Source of the DNA: Pararhizobium capsulatum DSM 1112
GTDB lineage: Bacteria; Pseudomonadota; Alphaproteobacteria; Rhizobiales; Rhizobiaceae
Direction of reading: 5' to 3'
Length of the DNA stretch: 64,000 nt
Assembly (NCBI RefSeq): GCF_030814475.1
Contig: NZ_JAUSVF010000001.1
Span: 3,877,001-3,941,000, forward strand
The notes below the pieces were generated by a model. It did no database searches and was not told the origin of the DNA. It saw nothing but the letters and a program-made list of their open reading frames with translations. Positions 47,075-54,916 of this stretch are shown here, in pieces. Every line of letters begins with the position of its first letter. Position 1 is the stretch's first letter. The translations under genes and the position numbers were made by a program.

Positions 47075-47416
47075 ATGAAGCCGCTAAAGATTGCAGTCAT
47101 GGGAGCAGGCCTTATCGGCAGGCACCATGCAGAGCGTATTCTCAGTGAACCGGCAACTAAGCCCTCGGCAGGCGTCGCCCCTTCCGTGGCCGGTCGCGAC
47201 TTTGTCGAACGCGCAGGCATCCCGTGGTATCGAAACTTCTCGAAGATGGCAGCCGGAGACAGGCCTGACGGCGATGTAAGGCTCCCGGCGATTGGGCAGC
47301 AAGGTCTCGCCACCCTGCGGGTCATCGAAGCCATCAAGACATCAGCGCGGACAGAGCAAACGGTTCGCCTTTCGACATCTGTGCCTCTCCCGATCTCCAG
47401 AAAGTCCAGCAAATGA
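47075..47416 (+). pseudogene. Remnant of a Gfo/Idh/MocA-type oxidoreductase
   Basis: The first 60 residues keep a Rossmann start (KIAVMGAGLIGRHHAERILSE) and the spacing of a Gfo/Idh/MocA dehydrogenase as far as GRPDGDVRL-like text. After that the sequence no longer follows the family, and the frame ends after 113 residues, while relatives have 330-380. The EKP-containing catalytic region and the whole C-terminal domain are missing. The end overlaps the ATG of the next gene by four bases. It is probably a decayed former member of the operon; the remaining peptide could still be translated. Confidence 0.65.
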
Positions 47417-48246
47417 TCACCGGCACGACCAAACTCATTGCCCATCTCGGCTACCCCACGGAATCCTTCAAGGCGCCGCTGATCTACAACCCCTATTTCG
47501 AGAAGCACGAAATCGATGCCGTTGTCGTACCCATGGGCTGCAAGCCGGAAGAGTATCCGGCGTTCCTGAAGTCTCTCTTCCGCCTGTCCAACATACACGG
47601 CGCGCTCGTCACGATGCCCCACAAGATATCGACGATGGCACTCCTTGATGAGGCATCGACCAACGCCAAGGTCGCGGGTTCCTGCAATGCTGTCCGCCTC
47701 GCTCCCGATGGGAGACTGATCGGGGATATGTTTGATGGTGAGGGTTTTGTTCGCGGGGTCCTGCGAAAGGGTAGGAAAGTGACCGGAGCCCATGCGCTCG
47801 TTGTCGGCGCCGGTGGGGTCGGCTCGGCGATTGCGGCCTCGCTGGCGAAGGCAGGCGTGGATCGCCTGGCGATCTTCGACGCAAACGAGGTAACCGCCAC
47901 CGCACTGCTCGAACGGCTGACGAAATTCTATCCGGACCTGCACGTCACCACCGGCTCCACCGACCCTTCCGGATTTGACATCGTCGTCAACGCAACACCT
48001 CTTGGAATGCGTCGTGGCGATCCCCTCCCGATCGACGCCGAACGCATTTCCCCGTCCACATTCGTCGGTGAAGTCGTCATGACGGAAGAGATAACGCCGT
48101 TTCTGAAGGCCGTGCGTGCCCGGGGATGCGCATTTCAGGTCGGGACCGACATGCTGTTCGAACAGATCCCCGCTTATCTCGAATTCTTCGATTTTCCGAC
48201 CACGACAGCGGATGAGTTGCGAGCAGTCGCAAGGATCGGCAAATAA
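47413..48246 (+). CDS. Shikimate/quinate dehydrogenase-like protein (divergent AroE)
   Basis: This AroE-family NAD(P)-dependent dehydrogenase has 277 residues. Catalytic Lys71 (VTMPHK), Asn92 (GSCNAV) and Asp108 (GDMFDGEGF) are present, and the nucleotide loop is GAGGVG (132-137). The N-terminal substrate motif is altered: where AroE has SxSP..HN, this reads TESFKAPLIYN. In the second half NATPLGM and QVGTDMLFEQ are kept. The family includes biosynthetic AroE, YdiB and catabolic quinate/shikimate dehydrogenases. The context favours a catabolic role. The ATG overlaps the remnant oxidoreductase frame by four bases. Confidence 0.87.
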   Translation: MITGTTKLIAHLGYPTESFKAPLIYNPYFEKHEIDAVVVPMGCKPEEYPAFLKSLFRLSNIHGALVTMPHKISTMALLDEASTNAKVAGSCNAVRLAPDGRLIGDMFDGEGFVRGVLRKGRKVTGAHALVVGAGGVGSAIAASLAKAGVDRLAIFDANEVTATALLERLTKFYPDLHVTTGSTDPSGFDIVVNATPLGMRRGDPLPIDAERISPSTFVGEVVMTEEITPFLKAVRARGCAFQVGTDMLFEQIPAYLEFFDFPTTTADELRAVARIGK

Positions 48247-48310
48247 AATCTGCCAGTCTTTGCCTTATCCTGCGAAACTCGTCGAAAGCATACCGGCGGA
48301 AGGCTTCATT

Positions 48311-49087
48311 CTATCCTTGAACGGATTTCAATGCAGAACCGTTCACCGAGGGCAATTTCCCCAGCGAACGATGCAATAGCTGACGAAGATGCTGACGGAT
48401 ATCGCCAAAGGCTGGGCTATGCCGATCGGGACGTTCGGGAAGGTCGATGTCGAGCACCTGCATGATGCGGCCGGGCGAAGGCTGCATGATCACAATGCGC
48501 CGCGCGAGGAACAGGGCTTCGTCGATATCATGCGTAACGATGATCATGGTCGGTTTCGACGCCGCCCAGATATCCAGGAGATGATCCTGAAGATCGGCGC
48601 GGGTGAAGGCATCCAGCGCTGAGAAGGGCTCATCGAGCAGAAGCACTTCCGGATTGACCACCAGCGCGCGGGCAATCGCGACACGCTGCGCCTGCCCGCC
48701 GGAAAGCTCCTTCGGCCAGCGCTCCGCATAGTCGGAGAGCCCGACACGGGCAAGGCCACTTGCGACGATCTCATCACGGGCCGTCCGGTCGAGATCTGCA
48801 AGTCCGAAACCGACGTTCCCGGCCACGGTCAGCCATGGCAGCAGGCGCGGTTCCTGGAAAATCATGTTGATGCGAGGATGCGGCTCGATAACCGTCTCGC
48901 CGTCGATACTGACCTTTCCCCTGGTGGGCGTTTCCAGCCCGCTGACCAGGCGCAGAAGCGTGCTCTTTCCGCAACCCGACCCGCCGATGACTGCGGTGAT
49001 CTCGCCATGCGGAACCGACAGCGAAAAACGCTCCAGAGCATGCTGGCCGTTGGGGTAAATCTTGGTGAGGTCCCTGAGGTCCAGCAT
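48311..49087 (-). CDS. ssuB: Aliphatic sulfonate ABC transporter ATP-binding protein
   Basis: This SsuB-type ATPase has 258 residues. Walker A is GGSGCGKST, the Q-loop is IFQEPRLLPWLTV (the LPW form typical of the SsuB/TauB/NrtD group), the signature is [15 protein letters not shown], Walker B is VLLLDEPFSALDAFTR, and the switch is VTHDIDEALFLARR. It is the last gene of the ssuA-ssuC-ssuB run and starts three bases after the permease stop. It is convergent with the shikimate dehydrogenase-like gene, which marks the boundary between the two islands. Confidence 0.92.
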   Translation of the reverse strand: MLDLRDLTKIYPNGQHALERFSLSVPHGEITAVIGGSGCGKSTLLRLVSGLETPTRGKVSIDGETVIEPHPRINMIFQEPRLLPWLTVAGNVGFGLADLDRTARDEIVASGLARVGLSDYAERWPKELSGGQAQRVAIARALVVNPEVLLLDEPFSALDAFTRADLQDHLLDIWAASKPTMIIVTHDIDEALFLARRIVIMQPSPGRIMQVLDIDLPERPDRHSPAFGDIRQHLRQLLHRSLGKLPSVNGSALKSVQG

Positions 49088-49090
49088 GAA

Positions 49091-49924
49091 TCAGCGCTCC
49101 CGGCGAAAGTTGTCCTGCCACCGCAGAAGCGGCGCAGTCACAGCCACGAGCATACTGTCGGTCAGCTTGCCGACAACAGCGAAGACAAGGATGGCCGCCA
49201 TGACCTGATCGGGCTTGCCGAGCTGCTGGCCATCGACCAGCAGATAGCCCAATCCCTCCGACGCCCCCATGAACTCCGCCGCAACGACAAACATCCAGCC
49301 AAGGCCGAGACCGGCGCGCAGAGACAGCACGAAGGTCGGCAGAACGGCGGGCAGCAGGATACGGCGGACGAGATCGAAGCCGGACAGACGGAAAATGCGT
49401 CCCACCTCGACGATCTTGCGATCGACACCCAGCAAGGCGCCAACCACGCCGAGATAGACGGGAAAGAAGACGCCGACCGCAATCAGCATGATCTTGGAAG
49501 CCTCGAATATCCCGAACCAAAGAATGAATAGCGGCACCCAGGCAATGGACGGGATCGCCCGCAACGCCTGCAGCGTTGGATCTACCAGCCGGCGAACCGT
49601 CGCAAAATATCCGACAACCGCGCCGATAACCGTTGCTGCCGCAGCCCCGAAGACGAAGCCCAGCGCAACACGAAGGGTCGTCGTCCAGATATGCAAGGCA
49701 AGCTCGCCAGTGGCGGCGAGGCTTGAGAGCGTGGCGATGACGCGCGATGGCGGCGGAACAAGGCGACCGTTGATCAGCCCGACGGTGGCCGCAGCCTCCC
49801 ACAGGAGCAGAATACCCAGCGGAAAAACCACCGATAGCCCGATCCTCGCAAGGGGCAGCCTCTGCCGGACCTTATCGGAATAGCTCGCCTGCAAGGCGAG
49901 CCTCTCTTCCACCACGTCGGCCAT
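49091..49924 (-). CDS. ssuC: Aliphatic sulfonate ABC transporter permease
   Basis: This inner-membrane permease has 277 residues with about six membrane segments. Signature stretches of the SsuC/TauC/NrtB group are PLGILLLWEAAATVGLI, LRAIPSIAWVPLFILWFGIFE and the EAA loop LLPAVLPTFVLSLRAGLGLGW, ending with AAEFMGASEGLGYLL. It lies eight bases after ssuA and three before ssuB, so all three form one operon. The substrate class is supported by SsuD encoded further along. Confidence 0.92.
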   Translation of the reverse strand: MADVVEERLALQASYSDKVRQRLPLARIGLSVVFPLGILLLWEAAATVGLINGRLVPPPSRVIATLSSLAATGELALHIWTTTLRVALGFVFGAAAATVIGAVVGYFATVRRLVDPTLQALRAIPSIAWVPLFILWFGIFEASKIMLIAVGVFFPVYLGVVGALLGVDRKIVEVGRIFRLSGFDLVRRILLPAVLPTFVLSLRAGLGLGWMFVVAAEFMGASEGLGYLLVDGQQLGKPDQVMAAILVFAVVGKLTDSMLVAVTAPLLRWQDNFRRER

Positions 49925-49932
49925 GTCCTATC

Positions 49933-50892
49933 CTATTGAGTAACCGCAAAACGCGTGTCGATCAGATCTGAAACGGTCTTGGCGATATCGGCATCGGCCG
50001 GCAGCACGCCAGCCTGCTGAAGCGCTAGACCGGCAGCGAGGATGGTTTCGCGCTGCTTGTCGCCGATGACCGGCTGGGAAAGATCTGTCCGCTCAAGCTG
50101 CTTTTCGATGACTGGCTCCGGAAGCTTCGCAGCCTCGACCAGCGCTGCCTTCAGGGCGGCCGGATCGGCGATTGCCTCGGCGCGGGCGGCCTCATATGTC
50201 GCAATCACGCGAGTGACGATATCCGGGTGTTCATTGGCAAACGTCTCGGTGGTGTTCAGCACGCCCCAGCTGTTGTTTTCCGGTTTACGGAAGAAGAGTT
50301 TTGCATCGCCTTCGAGCTCAGCGGAGGCCATCAGCGGATCGAGGCCTGCCCAGGCATCGACATCGCCCCGCAGAAGCGCAAGCTTTCCATCAGCATGCTG
50401 CAGAAGCACGATGCTGACATCCTTCTCGGTCAGTCCTGCATCTGCGAGCGCCCGTATCAGGAAGATATGCGGATCGGTTCCACGCGTGACGGCGATCTTC
50501 TTGCCCTTCAGATCCTCGACCTTGGCAATGCCCGTGTCGGCGCGGGTTACCAGCGCCGTCCATTCCGGTCGCGAATAGACATAGATGGATTTGATCGGAT
50601 TGCCGTTGACGCGGGCGATCAGCGCAGCCGCTCCCGCGGTCGAACCGAAATCGATCGACTCCGCGTTGAGGAATTCGAGTGCCTTGTTGGAACCGGCAGA
50701 TTGAACCCAGGTGACCTTGATGCCGTCCTTCTCGAATTCCTTTTCCAGCAACCCCTCCTTTTTCAGGAGCACGCTGACGGGATTATAGGTCGCCCAGTCG
50801 ATGCGGATTTCCGAAAGATCAGCTGCGTGGGCGCCGAAGCCGAGGCCGAGCGACGCCGCAAGTCCGAGGACTGCGCTACGAATAAGGTTCAT
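49933..50892 (-). CDS. ssuA: Aliphatic sulfonate-binding protein
   Basis: This periplasmic sulfonate-binding protein has 319 residues. A signal peptide of about 22 residues (LIRSAVLGLAASLGLGFGAHA) is cleaved before ADLSEIRIDWATYNPVSVLLKKEGLL. The NMT1/SsuA fold shows in FGSTAGAAALIARVNGNPIKSIYVY, VEDLKGKKIAVTRGTDPHIFLIRAL and WAGLDPLMASAE. I use the ATG at 50892, which has AGGGGA upstream; the frame is open ten codons earlier. It is the first gene of the ssuACB operon, divergent from a small hydrolase gene. Confidence 0.9.
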   Translation of the reverse strand: MNLIRSAVLGLAASLGLGFGAHAADLSEIRIDWATYNPVSVLLKKEGLLEKEFEKDGIKVTWVQSAGSNKALEFLNAESIDFGSTAGAAALIARVNGNPIKSIYVYSRPEWTALVTRADTGIAKVEDLKGKKIAVTRGTDPHIFLIRALADAGLTEKDVSIVLLQHADGKLALLRGDVDAWAGLDPLMASAELEGDAKLFFRKPENNSWGVLNTTETFANEHPDIVTRVIATYEAARAEAIADPAALKAALVEAAKLPEPVIEKQLERTDLSQPVIGDKQRETILAAGLALQQAGVLPADADIAKTVSDLIDTRFAVTQ

Positions 50893-51217
50893 GATCGTTC
50901 CCCTTGAGTTTGAATATTCCATTGGCCATCAAGGTAACGGCAACGAGGGGTAATCTTGAGAAATAATCTACCAATTTTGTTGATATAGTGGGAAATTACG
51001 TAGCGTGCGCTGGCGCATGGCGCGCATCCACGCGTCGCGAGCGCGATACCCACCACGGCATGTCAGCACACAGACCACCACGCCTTGCATCGGCGTGGAT
51101 AAGGATATTCTACGAATTTTATATAGAATAGGCCACCATTCCTTAGCGGCGCGGCTGGGCTGCGGCATACTTCCTCCATCGTCCGTGATGGGCGTCCGTG
51201 ATGGGAAAGTGAGACAC
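50893..51217. promoter_or_regulatory. Divergent control region between ssuA and the hydrolase
   Basis: This 325-bp stretch holds no gene. It contains a GAATATTC palindrome (50912-50919) close to ssuA and a perfect inverted repeat TATTCTA-N11-TAGAATA (51106-51130) on the hydrolase side. Similar TAGAAT elements recur ahead of the other sulfonate genes, so a shared regulator is likely. A tandem GTCCGTGATGG pair lies at 51181-51204. Confidence 0.5.
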
Positions 51218-51847
51218 ATGGCGGAAGAGGGTTGTAGAGTATCGATAGACACATTGGTCCTGCCGGGCTTGAATGGATCCGGCGAGGGACATTGGCAATG
51301 GCACTGGCTGCGCGATCACGCAAATGCCCGTGGCGTCGAGCAGGACAACTGGATCTGCCCCGATCTCGACGATTGGCGCGCCCGTCTCCAGGCATCCCTG
51401 ACCGAAGTTCGCAGCGTATGGCTCGTTGCCCATAGTCTCGGCTGCATTCTCGCGGCCAATCTCGCAGATAGCCCGCTGGCATCGCGGATCAAAGGCGCGC
51501 TGCTGGTCGCGCCCTGCGATCTCTCCGTCGTCGAGGAACTGCACCCCTGCGCCGTGAATTTCGGCGCAATGCCATTGAAACGTCTGCCGTTTCCGAGCCT
51601 CGTCGTCGGCAGCCTCAATGATCCCTATATGGATTTCAACATGACCCAACGCGTTGCGCAGGCTTGGGGAAGCGAGTTGATCGACCTTGGCCACGCCGGT
51701 CACATCAACATTCGCAGCCGCTTCGGTCGCTGGCCGCAGGGCTATGACCTACTTCGGCTGCTGCAGACCAACATCAAGAAAACAACGATCGCCGCAGCAA
51801 CCGAGCGGAGATCGCTGAGACCATCGACGCAAGCTGCATATTCCTGA
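51218..51847 (+). CDS. RBBP9/YdeN-type serine hydrolase
   Basis: This small alpha/beta hydrolase has 209 residues. The pattern is that of the RBBP9/YdeN family: LVLPGLNGSGEGHWQWHW near the start, nucleophile Ser in WLVAHSLGCILAANLA, Asp in GSLNDPYM and His in LGHAGHINI. The substrate is unknown. It is often found beside sulfonate transport genes in rhizobia, and here it lies between two sulfonate importers, so a role in releasing sulfur compounds from esters is conceivable. The ATG at 51218 is used; another in-frame ATG lies at 51188. Confidence 0.84.
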   Translation: MAEEGCRVSIDTLVLPGLNGSGEGHWQWHWLRDHANARGVEQDNWICPDLDDWRARLQASLTEVRSVWLVAHSLGCILAANLADSPLASRIKGALLVAPCDLSVVEELHPCAVNFGAMPLKRLPFPSLVVGSLNDPYMDFNMTQRVAQAWGSELIDLGHAGHINIRSRFGRWPQGYDLLRLLQTNIKKTTIAAATERRSLRPSTQAAYS

Positions 51848-51911
51848 GAAACGAGCAGTCTCCGGCCGAATCTCGCCGGCCGAAGGCATCAGCGAACCCC
51901 AATGTCGCGTT

Positions 51912-52751
51912 TCAGTTGGCCCGCGCCCAGGGAGCAATCCACCGCTCCAGCAAGCGGGCAAGCACCTCGAGCAAGATGGCAATAACCGCAATGACAATGA
52001 TGCCGGCGATGACGACGTCGGTCACCAGGAACTGCGCCGCAGACTGTATCATGAAGCCAAGCCCTCGCGTTGCCGCCACCAATTCGGCGGCGACGAGCGT
52101 CGACCAGCCGGTGCCGAGCGCAATGCGCGTTCCGGTGAGGATGGAAGGCACGGAGGACGGAAGAATGACATGCAGCAGAACCTGAATACGGGAAGCACCG
52201 AAGGAGCGTGCGGCATTGATGTGGTCCTTCGGCACCGCCCGCACCCCGGCCGCCGTCGCGATGATGATCGAGGGCAGCATGGAAAGGGCGATGACCGTAA
52301 CCTTCGATGCCTCCCCAATCCCGATCCAGATGATGATCAGCGGCAAGTAAGCCAGCGGCGGTAGCGGCCGCAGAAATTCCACCACCGGATCAAGAATGCC
52401 GCGCCCGATCCTGCTGGTTGCGATCAGCAGACCGGCGGGAATGCCGATCGCAACCGAAACGACCAATGCCGCAAGCACACGCCCCAGACTTGCCGCGGCA
52501 TGTTGCGCAAGCGTGGAATCGACAAAGCCCTCCGTTATCAACGTCCAGAGTGATGCTCCGACAACAACGGGGGAAGGCAGGAAAATCGGTGAAACCAGCT
52601 CGGCGGCGGCAGCGAGATACCAGACGACAAGCAGCCCGAGCACCGTCAGCGTAGAAATCACCGCCACGGGTATCTGGCGACGACGCACGGCAGGCACTGC
52701 CTGCTCCACATCGTCAGGAATTTTCAGGGATGGCTCGGCAACGATGGTCAT
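51912..52751 (-). CDS. tauC: Taurine/sulfonate ABC transporter permease
   Basis: This is the second sulfonate-type permease in the window, 279 residues, with about six membrane segments. Features are VLGLLVVWYLAAAAELVSP, EFLRPLPPLAYLPLIIIWIG, and the EAA loop HVILPSSVPSILTGTRIALGTGW with AAELVAATRGLGFMI. It differs clearly from SsuC at 49091 and resembles TauC. Its ATG overlaps the stop of the ATPase gene (ATGA), so the two are coupled. It ends 64 bp from the convergent hydrolase gene. Confidence 0.9.
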   Translation of the reverse strand: MTIVAEPSLKIPDDVEQAVPAVRRRQIPVAVISTLTVLGLLVVWYLAAAAELVSPIFLPSPVVVGASLWTLITEGFVDSTLAQHAAASLGRVLAALVVSVAIGIPAGLLIATSRIGRGILDPVVEFLRPLPPLAYLPLIIIWIGIGEASKVTVIALSMLPSIIIATAAGVRAVPKDHINAARSFGASRIQVLLHVILPSSVPSILTGTRIALGTGWSTLVAAELVAATRGLGFMIQSAAQFLVTDVVIAGIIVIAVIAILLEVLARLLERWIAPWARAN

Positions 52752-53557
52752 GCGGCAAGCTCCTCCTCTGGCGAAAGCGTGTGGATGAGATCCGTCAGCT
52801 GTTCGTGGATGCTCTTGAAAAGCGGCGTCGCGCGAAGGGTCTCTGGCTTGGCACCGGCAAGCAATTCGGCCCCGAAACCAGTCTCGAACGTTGCGGCGAT
52901 CCGCCCTGGATTTGGCGAAAGCACGATGATGCGGGTGGCAAGCAGCAGCGCCTCGTCAATGCTGTGGGTGATAAGCAGCGCGCCTGCGCCACTCTTCTTC
53001 CAAATATCGAGAAGGAAGCCCTGCATCTTGGTGCGGGTCAGGGCGTCGAGGGCACCCAGCGGCTCGTCGAGAAGCAGGAAACTCGGTTCGGATGCCAGTG
53101 CCCGCGCGATCCCGACGCGCTGCCGCATACCACCGGAAAGCTCCCAGATACGGCGATCGGCGGCATGGGAAAGAGCGACAAGCGCAAGCAACGCATCGGC
53201 TCGTGCACGCCGTTCTGCTTTTGAAAGCCCCCGAAGCTTCAGCGGAAAGGCCACGTTGTCCCGCGCATTGAACCAGGGATAAAGCGCATCGTCCTGGAAG
53301 ACGACGGCACGTTCTGCACCGGGCCCGACGATACGCGCGCCATCGAGCAGGACGCCGCCCTCGGTCGGCACCTGGAAACCCGCGGCGAGGTTGAGCAGGC
53401 TCGTCTTGCCCGAACCCGAGCGGCCGATGATCACCACGAACTCGCCGCTGGACACCGAGAAATTGATGGAATCCAGAACCTGCTGCGGCAGCCCTTTCCG
53501 CTCACGCGACGGATAGGACAGACTGGTCTTGGTGAAGGTAAGCGTGCTGCGTGTCAT
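52748..53557 (-). CDS. tauB: Taurine/sulfonate ABC transporter ATP-binding protein
   Basis: This ATPase has 269 residues and belongs to the TauB group. Walker A is GRSGSGKTS, the Q-loop is VFQDDALYPWFNARDNVAFPL (a TauB hallmark), the signature is LSGGMRQRVGIARAL, Walker B is FLLLDEPLGALDALTR, and the switch is ITHSIDEALLLATR. It lies 71 bp after the binding-protein gene and overlaps the permease gene. The taurine assignment is from sequence resemblance; no taurine dioxygenase gene (tauD) is present. Confidence 0.9.
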   Translation of the reverse strand: MTRSTLTFTKTSLSYPSRERKGLPQQVLDSINFSVSSGEFVVIIGRSGSGKTSLLNLAAGFQVPTEGGVLLDGARIVGPGAERAVVFQDDALYPWFNARDNVAFPLKLRGLSKAERRARADALLALVALSHAADRRIWELSGGMRQRVGIARALASEPSFLLLDEPLGALDALTRTKMQGFLLDIWKKSGAGALLITHSIDEALLLATRIIVLSPNPGRIAATFETGFGAELLAGAKPETLRATPLFKSIHEQLTDLIHTLSPEEELAA

Positions 53558-53628
53558 CTTGGCCTCTCATGAAGAGGCGCGACGCAGCTTGCGGCTGCGT
53601 CGCGCTCGGATATCAGGTGCAGGTCGGG

Positions 53629-54639
53629 TCAGAAGGAAAGCTTGGCAGCTTCTTCGACCCAACGGGTTGAGACGTAGGGCTTGTAGTCGTCGAGGATGGC
53701 GGGGATCTTGCCCTGCTCCTTCAGGAACGCCGACGTTTCAGCCACGGCCTTCACCGTTCCGCCGCCGAGAAGATCGGCACCGGCCTGCTCTTCGAGCGTC
53801 GGGAAGATGTAGCCCTTCAGCAGCGCCGGCACTTCTTCCTGCTTGGCGCCGGTCAGGCGGGCAATCTTTTCAGCTTCCGGCGACTTGGCATCCCAGCTTT
53901 CCGGCTTGGCGCGGTAGGCTGCCGTTGCATCGCCCGTTACCTTGACGAAGGCTGCAACCACATCCGGATGCGCTTCAGCAAAAGTCTTGCTGACAATCCA
54001 GGCATCGAAGGTCGGGCCGCCCCAGCTCGCCACGTCGGCGGAAGTGGCAAGCACCGTGCCGCTCTTCTTGAGCTCGGCGAGAACCGGATCCCACACATAG
54101 GCACCGTCGATATCGCCGCGCTGCCAGGCGGCTGCGATTTCCGGTGGCCGCAGGTTGAGAATTTCGACCGACTTCGGGTCGATGTTCCAGTGCTTCAGGG
54201 CCGTCAGCAGGCTGTAGTGGGCGGTGGAGACGAAGGGGGTGGCGATCTTCTTGCCAGCCAGATCTTCCGGCTTGGCAATGTCACGCACGGCAAGCGCCTC
54301 GGCTTCGCTGATCAGGCCGACCAGCGCAATCGTCTCGATCGGCAATTGGCGGCTTGCGGCCGCGGCGAGCGGCGAGGAACCGACATAACCGATATCCAGC
54401 GAGCCGGATGCGATCGCCGCAATGACATCGGCGCCGCCGTCGAACTTCTGCCAGTTGATCTTGGCGCCGGTAACCTTCTCATAGGTGCCGTCTGCCTGCG
54501 GAACGCGCGAGGGCTCGACGATTGGCTGGTAGCCGATGTTCAAGGTGACATCGTCAGCGAAAGCCGTCGAAAAGCTGACTGTGGAAACGATTGTTGCAGC
54601 AGCAAGAGCCGCAAAAGTGCGTCGCGTGATTTTGGTCAT
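53629..54639 (-). CDS. tauA: Taurine ABC transporter substrate-binding protein
   Basis: This periplasmic binding protein has 336 residues with a Tat-like or Sec signal (MTKITRRTFAALAAATIVST, cleaved near residue 28 after AFA). The TauA pattern follows: VTLNIGYQPIVEPSRVPQ, NWQKFDGGADVIAAIASGSL, DIGYVGSSPLAAAASRQLP and EIAAAWQRGDIDGAYVWDP. The ATG at 54639 has GAGAGG upstream; a GTG- or TTG-type start five codons earlier is less likely. It is the first gene of tauABC, and an ATAGAATT element with a partner AATTCT lies 40-60 bp upstream. Confidence 0.9.
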   Translation of the reverse strand: MTKITRRTFAALAAATIVSTVSFSTAFADDVTLNIGYQPIVEPSRVPQADGTYEKVTGAKINWQKFDGGADVIAAIASGSLDIGYVGSSPLAAAASRQLPIETIALVGLISEAEALAVRDIAKPEDLAGKKIATPFVSTAHYSLLTALKHWNIDPKSVEILNLRPPEIAAAWQRGDIDGAYVWDPVLAELKKSGTVLATSADVASWGGPTFDAWIVSKTFAEAHPDVVAAFVKVTGDATAAYRAKPESWDAKSPEAEKIARLTGAKQEEVPALLKGYIFPTLEEQAGADLLGGGTVKAVAETSAFLKEQGKIPAILDDYKPYVSTRWVEEAAKLSF

Positions 54640-54678
54640 GGGGTCCTCTCTCATAAACGGCGATGCCGAGTTCCCCTA

Positions 54679-54700
54679 AATTCTCATAGTCAATAGAATT
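54679..54700. promoter_or_regulatory. Inverted repeat upstream of tauA
   Basis: AATTCT (54679-54684) and AGAATT (54695-54700) form an inverted repeat with a ten-base spacer, 40 bp ahead of the tauA start. It is related to the TAGAAT elements near the other sulfonate genes. The regulator is not encoded in the window; a LysR-type Cbl/SsuR/CysB protein is a guess. Confidence 0.45.
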
Positions 54701-54832
54701 AGTAGAGGAAAAGCCAACTCAATTTCGGTACATTTTGGCACTTAGTTTTCTCCCGCCTCTTGCAATCGTGAGGATCGATATGCGTCTGGAAGCGAGTTCA
54801 AGGGTGTAAAAAAATCCACATATGATTAAATC

Positions 54833-54840
54833 TATAGAAT
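54833..54840. promoter_or_regulatory. TATAGAAT element upstream of the FAD/NAD(P) protein
   Basis: This eight-base element overlaps a TCTATAGA palindrome (54831-54838), about 77 bp before the start of the FAD/NAD(P)-binding protein gene. It matches the motif found near the other sulfonate genes. Confidence 0.4.
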
Positions 54841-54916
54841 GACCTCTTTTTCACTCTCGCCTCGCTTGGTTTAGGTTCACCGGAATACGGACATCGGTCC
54901 GTTCAGGAGTTCGAGC

